From Reinekea blandensis MED297 (GTDB taxonomy: Bacteria; Pseudomonadota; Gammaproteobacteria; Pseudomonadales; Natronospirillaceae), in assembly GCF_000153185.1 (NCBI RefSeq), contig NZ_CH724152.1, positions 90,954 through 154,953 of the forward strand: DNA of 64,000 nt. The letters run 5' to 3'. The position numbers and the translations under genes are program-made. This document shows positions 1 through 8,367 of the stretch, piece after piece. Below the pieces are notes generated by a model. That model was not told the DNA's origin, ran no database searches, and was given only the letters and a program-made list of their open reading frames with translations. Each line of letters starts with the position of its first letter. Position 1 is the stretch's first letter.

Positions 1-21
1 GCCGGTGAAAAAGGCGTTCAT
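1..21 (-). CDS. Start of next efflux-operon gene (partial)
   Basis: Seven codons (MNAFFTG) run off the left edge. Their ATG overlaps the TGA stop of the adaptor gene (ATGA), the usual sign of translational coupling. The third gene after a tolC-type channel and an HlyD-type adaptor is commonly an ABC-2 permease or ATPase, but nothing in seven residues shows this, so the product is unknown. Confidence 0.45.
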
Positions 22-1004
22 ACGGCTTCGTCGTCCAGGGTGATGATGGCTGACATACCGGCGCGCCAGTTCGCTAACGGCGCATCCGGCCGGGCATGCA
101 CCTCAAAGGTTTTCAGGTCGTACTCACCCGGTCTTGTGGCCTGCCAGTTGGCGTAGTCGCCCAGTGCGGAAACAAAATCGACGGTAAAGTCGGCCTCTGC
201 ATTCAGGCCGGGCAGGTAGGCCCGAAAGCGCTGACCTTTATTGAAGCGGGTGAGTTGGTCTTCACTGACATGGAATCGCAGATAGGCCTCATCAAGATTG
301 ACCAGTGTGACCACCGGAAAGCCGGCCGGAGAAATTTCGCCTTCATGGATTAACACCGACGTCACTTCGCCAGCGCGGTTGCTGGTGATTTCCGTCTCTG
401 CCAAGGCGGCGTCTACTTCGGCCAGTGCACCCTGAGCGGCTTTGAGATCACTTTCGGCGGCACTGATCAGTTCATCTTCCGTCCCGTTCTCGGCCATCTG
501 ATAACGCTGTCTGGCCGCTTCCAATGCGAAGTGAGCTGCGTCGGCTTTGGCTTGGGCTTCGTCGAGTTGTTGCTCCGGGATCAGCCCGTCGTTGTAGAGA
601 TTGGTCAGCCGTGACAACGATTTATCGGCAAGCTCAGCGGACGTACGCGCTTGCAGCATCTGATCTTTTGCCATGGCCAGCTCTTCGTTGCGGGCACCTC
701 GAATGGCGCGATCTTTCATCGCCGTTTTGGCCGCAATTAAGGCCAGCGCCTGATCTCGTTTCGCCTTCAGTTCCGGGCTGTCGAGCGTAAACATGACATC
801 GCCGGGCTGAACGGAGTCTCCTTCACGGACGGCTATCCGATCGACCCGACCGGGTATTTTTGCGCTGACCCGGATCTGCGGCGCTTCAACGGTCGCCTGA
901 ATAATCGGCGCGGGCGTATGGTTTTGTAATCGATAGCCGTAACCGATAAAGCCAATCAGAACGGCGACATAAATCGCGGTGATGATACTGGTGGTTCGTT
1001 TCAT
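18..1004 (-). CDS. HlyD-family periplasmic adaptor of an efflux system
   Basis: 328 aa. One N-terminal membrane segment (about residues 8-24) anchors a periplasmic body. A first lipoyl half (about 43-78, IRVSAKIPGRVDRIAVREGD) is followed by a long Ala/Glu/Lys-rich coiled-coil hairpin (about 80-205), the second lipoyl half (EITSNRAGEVTSVLIHEGE) and a beta-barrel region to the end. The length is normal for YhiI/YbhG-like adaptors, which bridge an inner-membrane transporter and a TolC-type channel. The start is preceded by AAAGGAAG. It lies 32 nt after the tolC-type gene and overlaps the next gene by ATGA. The substrate cannot be read from the sequence. Confidence 0.88.
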   Translation of the reverse strand: MKRTTSIITAIYVAVLIGFIGYGYRLQNHTPAPIIQATVEAPQIRVSAKIPGRVDRIAVREGDSVQPGDVMFTLDSPELKAKRDQALALIAAKTAMKDRAIRGARNEELAMAKDQMLQARTSAELADKSLSRLTNLYNDGLIPEQQLDEAQAKADAAHFALEAARQRYQMAENGTEDELISAAESDLKAAQGALAEVDAALAETEITSNRAGEVTSVLIHEGEISPAGFPVVTLVNLDEAYLRFHVSEDQLTRFNKGQRFRAYLPGLNAEADFTVDFVSALGDYANWQATRPGEYDLKTFEVHARPDAPLANWRAGMSAIITLDDEAV

Positions 1005-1036
1005 CTGGTAGCACTTCCTTTGGTCGGTTGGTCAGA

Positions 1037-2350
1037 TCAGAAAAGCTGGAAAAAAGAATCGACGTTTCCGGTCATGGCGGTCAGTTGAGCCACCGCGACG
1101 TAGTAGTCGTAAAGCGCACGTTGTTGTTCGAGCTGCAATCCGGTCAGCAACAGTTGCGCGTCAATTTTATCGAGCGACGTGGCAACGCCCTGGTTGAAAG
1201 CGGCACTTTGCAGACGCAGGTTTTCTTCGGCCAGTTTGACACTGGAGTCGAGCGCCTCGATTGCTTCGATCGCCTGGCTGATGGCGGTTAACTGTTTCTG
1301 GACTCCAACCGTCAGATCGCGCTCCAGTTGCTGGCCGGTCAGTTCCGCCGCTCGTTGATTGGCGTGTTGACTTTGAATGGCCTGCCAGCGATTGCCATTG
1401 CCGAACAGATGCCAACTTAAGCGAACGCCTGCCGTCCATTCCGGATCCAACTGGGTCAGGTCGTCAGTGGCCAGTTCCGTTTTGGCAAACAAGCCAACGG
1501 TGGGTAACAGATCGGCGCGGCTTGCTTTGACGGCGGCATCGGCCAGATCATGTTTTGCATTGACCTGCTGCAGGCCCGGGTGTGTTACCAGTGTCTGTTG
1601 GGTCAGATCCGCCGCATCGAGGGTCGTATAGGGTTGGAACCGCATCGGCTCAACCGGCAAGGCCGGTGCATTCGCGAACATGGACTGGTACGCCTGTGCA
1701 GCCAGTTCATAGTTGGATACCGCCGCACGCCACTCCCGCCGGGCTTTATCACGTTCGACCTCTGCTTGCAGGCGTTCGGTGTATGCGATGGTGCCTTCCT
1801 GCTGCATCCGAATGGCGCGAGCGAGTTGAGATTCCAAACTGTCCAGCGCCAGTTTACGGATGTCACGATTTTGTTTGGCCAGTGTGACCTGTAAGTAGCG
1901 TTCCACGTAGCGGACAAACAGCGACTGCTGACTCTGCGCCACTTTGGCTTGCTGTAAACGTATCTCGGCCTGCTTAGCATCAATGCCCGCACTGATCTTA
2001 CCGCCGGTAAACAGAGGTAGGGTGGCGGTCAGTTCAGTGTCCCAGAAGCTTTCTTCCTGCACCGGGAAATACACCGGTCCGCCGCCAGGCATCAACGTAC
2101 TGGTGTCAAACCACACGCCCAGTTCATCGTCCATCAGGTTCCATTGGCTGGTCAACGAGATGGACGGCAGGCGTCTGCCGCGTGCAACGGATAGATCGGC
2201 TTCTCTTGCTGTCAGTGTCTGTTGTTCGGCGGCAAGACCCGCGTGTTCGGTCAGCAGTTGCTGCCAGGTGTTTTCAATTTCGGAGTTGGCATACAAGGGA
2301 CTGCTGAGGCCAACGGACAGCAGCAGTAGAGGCAATAAAGAGTGTTTCAT
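1037..2350 (-). CDS. TolC-family outer-membrane efflux channel
   Basis: 437 aa from the start MKHSLLPLLLLSVGLSSPLYA, a clean signal peptide. A further 49 codons are open upstream but look non-coding, so I place the start at 2350. Two Ala/Gln/Leu-rich coiled-coil repeats (about 30-220 and 230-430) are typical of the OEP/TolC fold, and the C-terminal repeat carries a NLRLQSAAFNQGVATSLDKI-like segment common in this family. It is the first gene of a minus-strand operon with the HlyD adaptor and would form the outer-membrane duct of that pump. Confidence 0.88.
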   Translation of the reverse strand: MKHSLLPLLLLSVGLSSPLYANSEIENTWQQLLTEHAGLAAEQQTLTAREADLSVARGRRLPSISLTSQWNLMDDELGVWFDTSTLMPGGGPVYFPVQEESFWDTELTATLPLFTGGKISAGIDAKQAEIRLQQAKVAQSQQSLFVRYVERYLQVTLAKQNRDIRKLALDSLESQLARAIRMQQEGTIAYTERLQAEVERDKARREWRAAVSNYELAAQAYQSMFANAPALPVEPMRFQPYTTLDAADLTQQTLVTHPGLQQVNAKHDLADAAVKASRADLLPTVGLFAKTELATDDLTQLDPEWTAGVRLSWHLFGNGNRWQAIQSQHANQRAAELTGQQLERDLTVGVQKQLTAISQAIEAIEALDSSVKLAEENLRLQSAAFNQGVATSLDKIDAQLLLTGLQLEQQRALYDYYVAVAQLTAMTGNVDSFFQLF

Positions 2351-2631
2351 GATATTCGGTGTTGTCGAATGATGGGGGCGACACAGTTTACGGAGCGTGG
2401 GAATCTGGGGCTTATCATGGAGCGCCAAAGACTTATCATTTGTCGCGTATTTACCCTTCGCCGACGGTTCAGGTGTCAGCGAGATCAGGAATGGCAAATT
2501 GACAGCGACCGAGGGAACGGGGACTATGATTGGCTTATCGCCATCACGACCAGAACAACATTGCCTGCACCGTTGGGTTCAAAATGGGCGTGGCAATCCA
2601 GGCCAATCACAGGAGCAAAAAAAGGATTATT

Positions 2632-3132
2632 ATGAACGTTGTTGAACCTTCAATGGATATGGTTGACGCCTACAAAGATTATGTTCAGGACTGTTTTGAT
2701 CAGGGCGTAAGCCATTACGAAGAGGCCACTGAAAATCCACAAGAAGCCTTACAAAGTATTATTGATGCCGCCACAGGTGAAAATCTTCCCGAGGGCTATT
2801 TGCCTTATAAAACCTACTTTGCGGTGGAAGATGGACAGATTTCGGGGGCAATACGTTATCGGCTCGGCACTAATGAGTTTTGCGAAAACGTTATCGGGCA
2901 CATTGGTTATGAAACCCGTCCGTCGCGCCGAAAAGCAGGTGTTGCGACGTTTTTATATACTCATGTCGTTAAAAACTGTTTGCATGGCCGGGCTCTGGTG
3001 ATGTGTACGATTGATAACCTTGGCTCAGTGAAGGTGATTGAGTCGCTCCCGCATAGGATTTTGGGTGAAGCGTATAATGACCATGAACAAGCCATCATCA
3101 GAACATACGAAGTTGAATCGCCGATCGTTTAA
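2632..3132 (+). CDS. GNAT-family N-acetyltransferase
   Basis: 166 aa. The acetyl-CoA binding motif A is visible near residues 100-115 (RPSRRKAGVATFL, the R/QxxGxA pattern), preceded by the beta-4 strand GHIGYETRP. The N-terminal part (VDAYKDYVQDCFDQGVSHYE) resembles YjdJ/YhfO-like GNATs that modify small molecules. The start at 2632 follows an AGGAG/AAAGGA stretch; the longer reading frame from 2530 lacks a ribosome site. Its TAA overlaps the ATG of a possible longer start of the next gene, so the two may be cotranscribed. The substrate is unknown. Confidence 0.8.
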   Translation: MNVVEPSMDMVDAYKDYVQDCFDQGVSHYEEATENPQEALQSIIDAATGENLPEGYLPYKTYFAVEDGQISGAIRYRLGTNEFCENVIGHIGYETRPSRRKAGVATFLYTHVVKNCLHGRALVMCTIDNLGSVKVIESLPHRILGEAYNDHEQAIIRTYEVESPIV

Positions 3133-3152
3133 TGAGGAGATTAGGGAAAACC

Positions 3153-3740
3153 ATGGACGTTATGCAAAAAGAGTTAGCATTGATCAGTCAGTATCAATCA
3201 TCAGATTTCAAAAAAGGATCGAGGACCTATCAGCTGGTCGTGGAACTTGCGCTTACTGTTCGGTTGCTGGTTGTCGGACTTTTTTTCATCTCGTCAGGCT
3301 TGGCTCAAGCCGATGCCATTGCTTATTCCAACGATATCGAAGAGCGCTTTGCCTACAAAGACTGGGTGTCCTATAAACAGACCGATCTGTGCCGGCCGAT
3401 GTCTGAGTTTATAATCGGTGGCTCGGTCGCATCATTGGCGGTGTTCGATAAGGGCCCGTTGTGGGAACAATACGAATCGGAGCCCTATCGTGCTTTTGTC
3501 TATGGAGAATATGTTAAGTCCTATCGTTTGCGGTTTAACAACGAGCTCATTAATTCTGAACAGATTTCAGAGTCGCTGTTAAACCAACTCGCAAACGGCT
3601 CCTATGTGACGATAGAGGCTGAGATATACAGCGACTATGAAACTCACAGAACGGATAAAAGCAAAACATTTAACGCCACGGCAACGATCAGCTTAAGCGG
3701 CAGCTCTGCTGCGTTTCGCTATTGCGGGTTTATCGAGTAG
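3153..3740 (+). CDS. Hypothetical protein with one membrane/signal segment
   Basis: 195 aa from ATG 3153, which has TAGGGA six bases upstream; an ATG at 3132 overlapping the previous stop would add seven residues. After about 30 polar residues comes a hydrophobic stretch, LTVRLLVVGLFFISSGLAQA, that could be a signal anchor or a signal peptide. The rest (about 55-195) is soluble, with two cysteines (in DLCRPMSE and RYCGF) that could form a disulfide. I do not recognise the family. The gene ends exactly where recognisable intI sequence on the opposite strand stops, so it marks the breakpoint that removed the integrase C-terminus. Confidence 0.6.
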   Translation: MDVMQKELALISQYQSSDFKKGSRTYQLVVELALTVRLLVVGLFFISSGLAQADAIAYSNDIEERFAYKDWVSYKQTDLCRPMSEFIIGGSVASLAVFDKGPLWEQYESEPYRAFVYGEYVKSYRLRFNNELINSEQISESLLNQLANGSYVTIEAEIYSDYETHRTDKSKTFNATATISLSGSSAAFRYCGFIE

Positions 3741-4421
3741 CTTGGTCTTTGGCCACTTTCTTGATAACGCATCCGGCATATAGACGCCGGCTTTACCAAT
3801 CGCTTTGTCACTCTCTAGCAAATGCTTTACCGACTCAATTTGGGCTATAAGTGGATCAACGGTCACATTTGGTAGAAAGGTACGGCGCGACTTATCGCCT
3901 TTAGCTTCTATTATGTAGAGACCATATTTGGCAAAATCGACGTCTTTAACTCTCAGTCGAATAGCTTCACTGACACGCAAACCACTGCCATACATCAACT
4001 GTGCGATGAGTTTATGCAGACCCTGAAGATTATCGATTACGTTCGACGCCTCAGTTTTACTTAGTACAACAGGAATTTTGGGTTTACGTCTTGCGTAGTT
4101 GAACGATAAGCCTTCGGTGTCAAATCCCAAAAACTCGCGATATAAAAACACGAGAGCATTGAGAACTGTTGCCTGGGTGTTTGGGGAGCAATATCGTTGT
4201 TGTGCAAGATGATTCAGGTATACCTCGACATCGGCTAATGTAAAGTCGTTAGGCGACTGGTATTTGCTGTATTTGATGAAGTTTCACACCGATAAAACGT
4301 AAGTTTTCTCTGTGGTATAAGCCAGGCCCCTGCTACGTATGAAAACTCGGAACTGATCTAAGAACCCAGCAGGTTTTGCGGGTAGGGCTACTCTCACATC
4401 CACTTTTTCAGATTGTCTCAT
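3741..4421 (-). pseudogene. intI: Integron integrase IntI, nonsense-mutated and 3'-truncated
   Basis: A tyrosine recombinase of the integron class, read from the ATG at 4421; the frame stays open up to 4481. The N-terminal SAM-like domain (FLDQFRVFIRSRGLAYTTEK) is followed by an in-frame TGA at 4284-4286, where IntI1 has Arg in YVHWVRAFI. The same frame then continues with FIKYSKYQSPNDFTLADVEV, LNALVFLYREFLG and PVVLSKTEASNVIDNLQGLH. The first catalytic arginine is kept in LMYGSGLRVSEAIRLRVKD. The IntI-specific insert is recognisable (GVYMPDALSRKWPK), but homology then stops at about 3750. Box II (HxLRH) and the nucleophilic tyrosine are therefore missing. Orientation, divergent from the cassettes that start at 4800, is that of a normal integron. 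The protein cannot be active. Confidence 0.88.
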
Positions 4422-4648
4422 CGTGTACATTCCGTCGTGCGTCTTAACTCTATGTATATACGGTAGGTGATAATTGAACAATGAGAAAAGTGAATGGAAT
4501 CACAGTTTTTAAACGGATGGAGCGGGTATTTCGGAGAGCTTCCATATTTAGCTGCATGCGCGGCAAAAATCTGAAGAATGGATTCAACAGGTTCTAAATT
4601 GAAAACGAGAAACCTTATTAAAAAGGGGTTCCAAGCGCAGCAATAATA

Positions 4649-4677
4649 CCAAAAAACTGCACGTGCGGTTTTTTTGG
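4649..4677. terminator. Imperfect palindrome between intI and the cassette promoter
   Basis: The arms CCAAAAAACTGCAC and GTGCGGTTTTTTTGG pair almost perfectly around GCACGTGC, with a T-run on both strands. It could end transcripts from either side and insulate intI from the cassette promoter. A related sequence precedes the TTGACA box of island 2. The rest of 4422-4648 shows no gene. Confidence 0.4.
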
Positions 4678-4686
4678 CTATTCAAA

Positions 4687-4806
4687 TTGACACAATAGGA
4701 TAAAGCTCCGATTATGACTGCGTCTCGCGGTAATATTGAAAAAGTCGTTAATCTGTGTATGCCGCCCCATCAAAAGCCGCGGTAGCGGTATAAGAAACTG
4801 TTAACT
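4687..4806 (+). promoter_or_regulatory. Cassette promoter and attI-like site, island 1
   Basis: A sigma-70 type promoter, TTGACA (4687-4692), 17 bp, GATTAT (4710-4715), is followed by a conserved GCGGTAGCGG-TATAAGAAACT block and the crossover-like GTTAACT at 4800-4806. The first cassette gene starts four bases later. The TTGACA-to-GTT distance is 113 nt, identical to the modules at 25136 and 37086. The end resembles attI1 (GTCGCCCTAAAACAAAGTTAGGC region) in pattern. Its position between intI and the first cassette is that expected for attI. Confidence 0.68.
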
Positions 4807-4810
4807 GTTT

Positions 4811-5215
4811 ATGAAGAACTTAGACTGGATTAAATTTTTTGACCTTTGCAACGAAGTCTTAGGCGTTGGAAGCTATTCTATGTGGCGCAGTGAAAACTGG
4901 TGTTCATGGACTACTTTTGACCGAATAACTGATGATGCAAAATATTGGGCATCGGGTTTACCCGCTCTTGGCGAATACAATGAACATGGTGTTGGTGACG
5001 GTGGGAACTGGGGTCAACCATTTCAATTTGATTCAATTGCGCACTTAATCATTCCAAAGAAATTTGAATTTCGAGACATGATTGAGGGTGAGTTTATGCA
5101 TAAGATAACGGAACAAAAAATAGATGAGCTCTCTGCGCTACTTAAAGGGCAAGAAATTCAACACTATTTGAGCGATTGGGCTTTAGAATTGAGACTAATT
5201 GATGCTCACAGTTAA
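4811..5215 (+). CDS. Hypothetical cassette protein, island 1
   Basis: 134 aa, soluble, no signal peptide. It is rich in Trp and Tyr (MWRSENWCSWTTFDR, NWGQPFQFDSIAHLIIP) and ends in a polar helix-like segment. I do not recognise the family; the size and fold look like the SUKH/immunity-like proteins common in cassettes, but no diagnostic motif is visible. The start ATG lies just inside the attI crossover and has no clear ribosome site, as is frequent for first cassettes. The stop codon lies within the 5' core of the following attC. Confidence 0.65.
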   Translation: MKNLDWIKFFDLCNEVLGVGSYSMWRSENWCSWTTFDRITDDAKYWASGLPALGEYNEHGVGDGGNWGQPFQFDSIAHLIIPKKFEFRDMIEGEFMHKITEQKIDELSALLKGQEIQHYLSDWALELRLIDAHS

Positions 5216-5268
5216 CAATTACAGGCAGTCGATGCGAAAAAAACGCGCAACTGCTGCAAGCGTTAATG
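5211..5268 (+). repeat. attC site, cassette 1
   Basis: Imperfect inverted repeat of 58 bp bounded by GTTAACA at the gene end and GTTAATG at 5262-5268, with inner arms GCAGTCGATGCG and CGCGCAACTGCTGC. It belongs to the same sub-family as the attC at 39071-39130. Confidence 0.75.
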
Positions 5269-5287
5269 TTTTAGGATCAGACTACAC

Positions 5288-6016
5288 ATGAAAGAATTAC
5301 TAACAAATTGGGAATTCTGGACAGCATTTCTAGCAGCAATAGCGCTTATCCTATCTCAATTACCTCCAGTTGTGAGTTGGTTTAAGAAAGCTAAGCTTGA
5401 TATTGATATTCATGCTAGAGCATTTTTAACCCATAAGATAGGAAATCCCAATCTGCAATTACATCTAATTGTTCGTAATATCGGCGGTCGTGAAACTAAA
5501 ATTAATTCAATTGTTTGCAAAGTCATTCACAACAAGAAAATAATTGCAGAACTGCCCGCACAAAACTACCTATCAGAAGACTCCAAGAACAACGTCCTAT
5601 TAACCAAGTTTTCTATTAAGCCGGGTCAAGAATGGAGTAAAACTTTAAATTTCTTAAACTACTTTGACCGCAAGGAAGGTCAAGTATTCCGTGATGCTAG
5701 TAAATCAATAGAAGACTATGTTTTTGAAAAAAGAAAAGAGGATGATAAATCAATCCATTATGCACCTGATGAACTGGTCGCACCTCTTTTAGATCAGTTT
5801 GATAGGCTCTTCATTTGGAATGATGGGGAGTATCTTTTACAAATTGAAGTAAATACAGATGCTCAAGAAGCTCCAATTCTTCGGGAATACAGATTTACGC
5901 TTTTTGAATCGCAATCGGCTGAAATGAAAGAGCATACAAAAGACTACAGTTCGGGTGCTGGAGTTTATTTTGACTACGCTAGGCACTCAGGAGTTTTGGT
6001 AGATTTACAAAACTAA
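5288..6016 (+). CDS. Membrane-anchored hypothetical cassette protein
   Basis: 242 aa. An N-terminal hydrophobic helix (WTAFLAAIALILSQLPPVVSW, about residues 11-30) is followed by a basic KKAK stretch, so the remaining 210 residues most likely face the cytoplasm. That domain has a beta-rich start (LDIDIHARAFLTHKIGNPNLQL, LIVRNIGGRETKI) reminiscent of an Ig-like fold and a charged C-terminal half. I know no function. It lies between two attC sites and is visibly AT-richer than the flanking chromosome genes, in keeping with arrival as a cassette. Confidence 0.72.
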   Translation: MKELLTNWEFWTAFLAAIALILSQLPPVVSWFKKAKLDIDIHARAFLTHKIGNPNLQLHLIVRNIGGRETKINSIVCKVIHNKKIIAELPAQNYLSEDSKNNVLLTKFSIKPGQEWSKTLNFLNYFDRKEGQVFRDASKSIEDYVFEKRKEDDKSIHYAPDELVAPLLDQFDRLFIWNDGEYLLQIEVNTDAQEAPILREYRFTLFESQSAEMKEHTKDYSSGAGVYFDYARHSGVLVDLQN

Positions 6017-6017
6017 A

Positions 6018-6108
6018 TATTAACAAACTGTAACACGCAGTCCGTCCCGGGTTTTGGACTCAAAACTCACTGGCGTTCGTTTTTCGCCGGTGTACAAAGG
6101 CGTTCAGT
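6018..6108 (+). repeat. attC site, cassette 2 (long form)
   Basis: About 91 bp between TATTAAC (6018-6024), two bases after the stop codon, and GTTCAGT (6102-6108). Inner arms include GGCGTTCG and CGCCGG pairs. The shape fits a long attC, but pairing is less regular than in the other sites. Confidence 0.55.
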
Positions 6109-6123
6109 GTATTAGGAAACTAA

Positions 6124-6447
6124 GTGCAGAAGATACTTTTTCTATGCAGTAAAAATAGACTTCGAAGTCCAACCGCAGAGGCAGTCTTTAGTGATGTTGA
6201 AGGTTGGGAGGTTTGTTCGGCGGGCATTAGTAATGAGGCCGAGGTACATGTAAGTAGCGAGGATATTGAATGGGCTGACTATGTTTTCGTAATGGAAAAA
6301 TCCCATAAACGAAAGTTAGCGAACCAATTTCCTCGAGCTCTTAAAAGAAAAAACATCGTTTCGCTAGATATTCCGGATGAATTTGAATATATGGAAGAAA
6401 AGCTGGTAGAGATACTTAAGTCTAGGGTGCCAGGACATGTACGGTAG
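6124..6447 (+). CDS. Low-molecular-weight protein-tyrosine phosphatase-like cassette protein
   Basis: 107 aa starting at GTG 6124. The phosphate-binding loop CX5R is at the N-terminus (LCSKNRLRS, Cys8 to Arg14), followed by PTAEAVFSD as in LMW-PTP folds. It is shorter than classical enzymes (about 150 aa). The usual C-terminal DP acid motif is not seen; ASP residues in SLDIPDEF are the only nearby candidates. The short COG4551-type predicted phosphatases have this form and turn up in mobile DNA. Substrate unknown. It is the last gene of island 1. Confidence 0.78.
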   Translation: MQKILFLCSKNRLRSPTAEAVFSDVEGWEVCSAGISNEAEVHVSSEDIEWADYVFVMEKSHKRKLANQFPRALKRKNIVSLDIPDEFEYMEEKLVEILKSRVPGHVR

Positions 6448-6954
6448 ATCACTCAGAATAAATGCGGACTGTGGATTCTTACCTCGCTCCACCCACAAAC
6501 GTTCAATGTCCGCTTTGGCCGTTCCAGGTTAAATCAGAATTGAACTTCCAATGTCCGCAATCGTGCAGAAACAGAACTGACGCTCTAGACCACTAACTGC
6601 ATTTCATTATCGTTCTAAAAACTATCCACTACGTCTGCTTTGCCGAATGTCGTCAGAATCCTGTGTACTGCCAAAGATCAGTAAACACTGCACAGCAAAC
6701 TTTTAACGTCTTCGATCAGAGTTCTTCATTCCAACAGAACCGGACAAACTATGCTTCCATATCGCGAATAATCTATGAACTCGTGTCCACAGCTCATCGA
6801 GCGTCAACGGGCACGCTTATTGTCAGGTAAATTCTAACGTCTGTGTTATCGATCGCAAAGTCGGCATCCTAACATCAGGATTGGTTGTGTTTTGGCCTTG
6901 TTCGTTCTACTCTGCCTATCTAGTGATAGGTTGGTTTAAGCTTTGGAGGGAACA
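6448..6954. other. Non-coding 3' end of island 1
   Basis: No gene is supported in these 507 bases. A degenerate distal cassette site may run from the stop codon to GTTCAAT at 6501-6507. TGTCCGC occurs just after that site and again near 6560. An 85-nt block (6706-6790) recurs after island 2. The lpdA promoter must lie in the last part; the only clear element is its ribosome site GGAGGG at 6944-6949. Confidence 0.6.
6706..6790 (+). repeat. Tail repeat shared with island 2
   Basis: 85 nt alignable end to end, without gaps, to 27067-27151. Shared words include CGTCTTCGA, CAAACTATGCTTCC and CTATG, ending in CCAC. By eye roughly 70 percent of positions match. Each copy lies about 80-200 bases beyond the terminal GTTCAAW of its island. 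Confidence 0.7.
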
Positions 6955-8367
6955 ATGGGAGTTCAGGAAACCGATGTATTGGTACTGGGCAGTGGGCCCG
7001 GCGGGTATGCGTCCGCCTTTCGTGCGGCCGATCTGGGGTTATCGGTGACGCTGGTGGAGCGCTACCCGACGCTGGGTGGCGTGTGTCTGAATGTCGGTTG
7101 TATCCCTTCGAAGGCGTTGTTGCATGTGGCGGAAGTGATTCACAGCGCACAGGATGCGTCCGATTTAGGTATCACGTTGAGTGCCCCAAAGATCGATCTG
7201 GACGGTGTGCGTGCCTACAAAGATCGGACGGTACAGCAGCTCACCGGTGGTGTCGGTGGTATGGCCAAGGGGCGTAAGGTTAACGTCATCACCGGGGAAG
7301 GGCGGTTTCGCGATGCACACACGTTGACGGTGTCTGACGGCAGCGAAGTCCGCTTTAAACACGCGATTGTCGCCGCCGGGTCATCACCGGTCACCCTGCC
7401 GTTTATTCCGCACGACGACCCACGTGTGTGGGATTCCACCGACGCGCTGGCCTTAAACGATGTACCGAACCATCTGGTGATCATGGGGGGTGGCATCATC
7501 GGGTTAGAAATGGCGACGATCTATCAGGCGCTTGGCAGTCAGGTCACAGTGGTCGAGTTTGCCGATCAACTGGTACCGGCCGCGGACACTGATCTGATGC
7601 GTGTGTATCAGCGCTACAACAAAGACCGCTTCACCGTGCATACCGGTACGAAAATTACCGGTGTTGATGCCAGCGGGAAGGCGCTCATCATCACGGCCGA
7701 ACCGACGAAGGGTGACGCGATCACGCTCGAAGCCGATGCCTTGTTGGTCGCTGTCGGTCGCCGGCCCAATGGTCATCGGATTGAGGCCGATAAGGCCGGT
7801 ATTACTGTCGACGAGCGCGGGTTTATTCCGGTTAATGCGCAAATGCAAACCAATCAGCCGCACATTTTTGCGGTCGGCGATATTGTCGGCAACCCGATGC
7901 TGGCCCATAAGGCGGCCCACGAAGGTCATGTCGCGGCAGAGGTGATCGCTGGTCACAAGGCCGCGTTTGAACCGTTGGCAATTCCATCCATTGCCTACAC
8001 CAGTCCGGAAATTGCCTGGACCGGTCTGACCGAGCGGGAGGCGAAAGCCAAAGGGTTGAAGGTCGCGACAGCGACCTATCCCTGGAGTGCGGCGGGTCGG
8101 GCCATCGGTGCGAATCGCAGTGAGGGTAAAACCAAACTCATTTACGACCCGGACGATGGCACCCTGCTGGGCGCTGGCATCGTCGGCATTAACGCCGGTG
8201 AACTGCTAGGCGAGCTGACGTTGGCGATTGAGTTTCAGGCTTGTGTCGAAGACATTGCCCTGACCATTCATGCCCACCCGACCTTGCATGAAACGGTCGG
8301 GTTGGCCGGCGAGTTGGCCGCGGGCACGGTCACCGATATTCCTAATCCGAAAGCCGTCAAACGCTGA
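6955..8367 (+). CDS. lpdA: Dihydrolipoyl dehydrogenase (E3)
   Basis: 470 aa. FAD-binding GSGPGGYAS motif at residues 12-20, redox-active CLNVGC disulfide (Cys44/Cys49), NAD-binding GGGIIGLEMA, the ATG-like AVGDI segment and the C-terminal AHPTLHE with the catalytic His-Glu pair. It reoxidises lipoamide in pyruvate or 2-oxoglutarate dehydrogenase or in glycine cleavage. None of those partner genes is nearby, so its complex cannot be named from context. ATG 6955 is chosen over TTG 6943 because GGAGGG is six bases upstream. Its 3' end overlaps the convergent nrdG by 11 bp. Confidence 0.93.
   Translation: MGVQETDVLVLGSGPGGYASAFRAADLGLSVTLVERYPTLGGVCLNVGCIPSKALLHVAEVIHSAQDASDLGITLSAPKIDLDGVRAYKDRTVQQLTGGVGGMAKGRKVNVITGEGRFRDAHTLTVSDGSEVRFKHAIVAAGSSPVTLPFIPHDDPRVWDSTDALALNDVPNHLVIMGGGIIGLEMATIYQALGSQVTVVEFADQLVPAADTDLMRVYQRYNKDRFTVHTGTKITGVDASGKALIITAEPTKGDAITLEADALLVAVGRRPNGHRIEADKAGITVDERGFIPVNAQMQTNQPHIFAVGDIVGNPMLAHKAAHEGHVAAEVIAGHKAAFEPLAIPSIAYTSPEIAWTGLTEREAKAKGLKVATATYPWSAAGRAIGANRSEGKTKLIYDPDDGTLLGAGIVGINAGELLGELTLAIEFQACVEDIALTIHAHPTLHETVGLAGELAAGTVTDIPNPKAVKR

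Noticed and set aside
3132..3152. ATG 3132 as the start of the gene ending at 3740
   Set aside because: No ribosome site; ATG 3153 has TAGGGA at a suitable distance. The overlap with the previous stop keeps it possible.
4284..4286. TGA in intI read as a selenocysteine codon
   Set aside because: Not at a catalytic position, no hairpin suited to selenocysteine insertion, and the gene lacks its C-terminus anyway.
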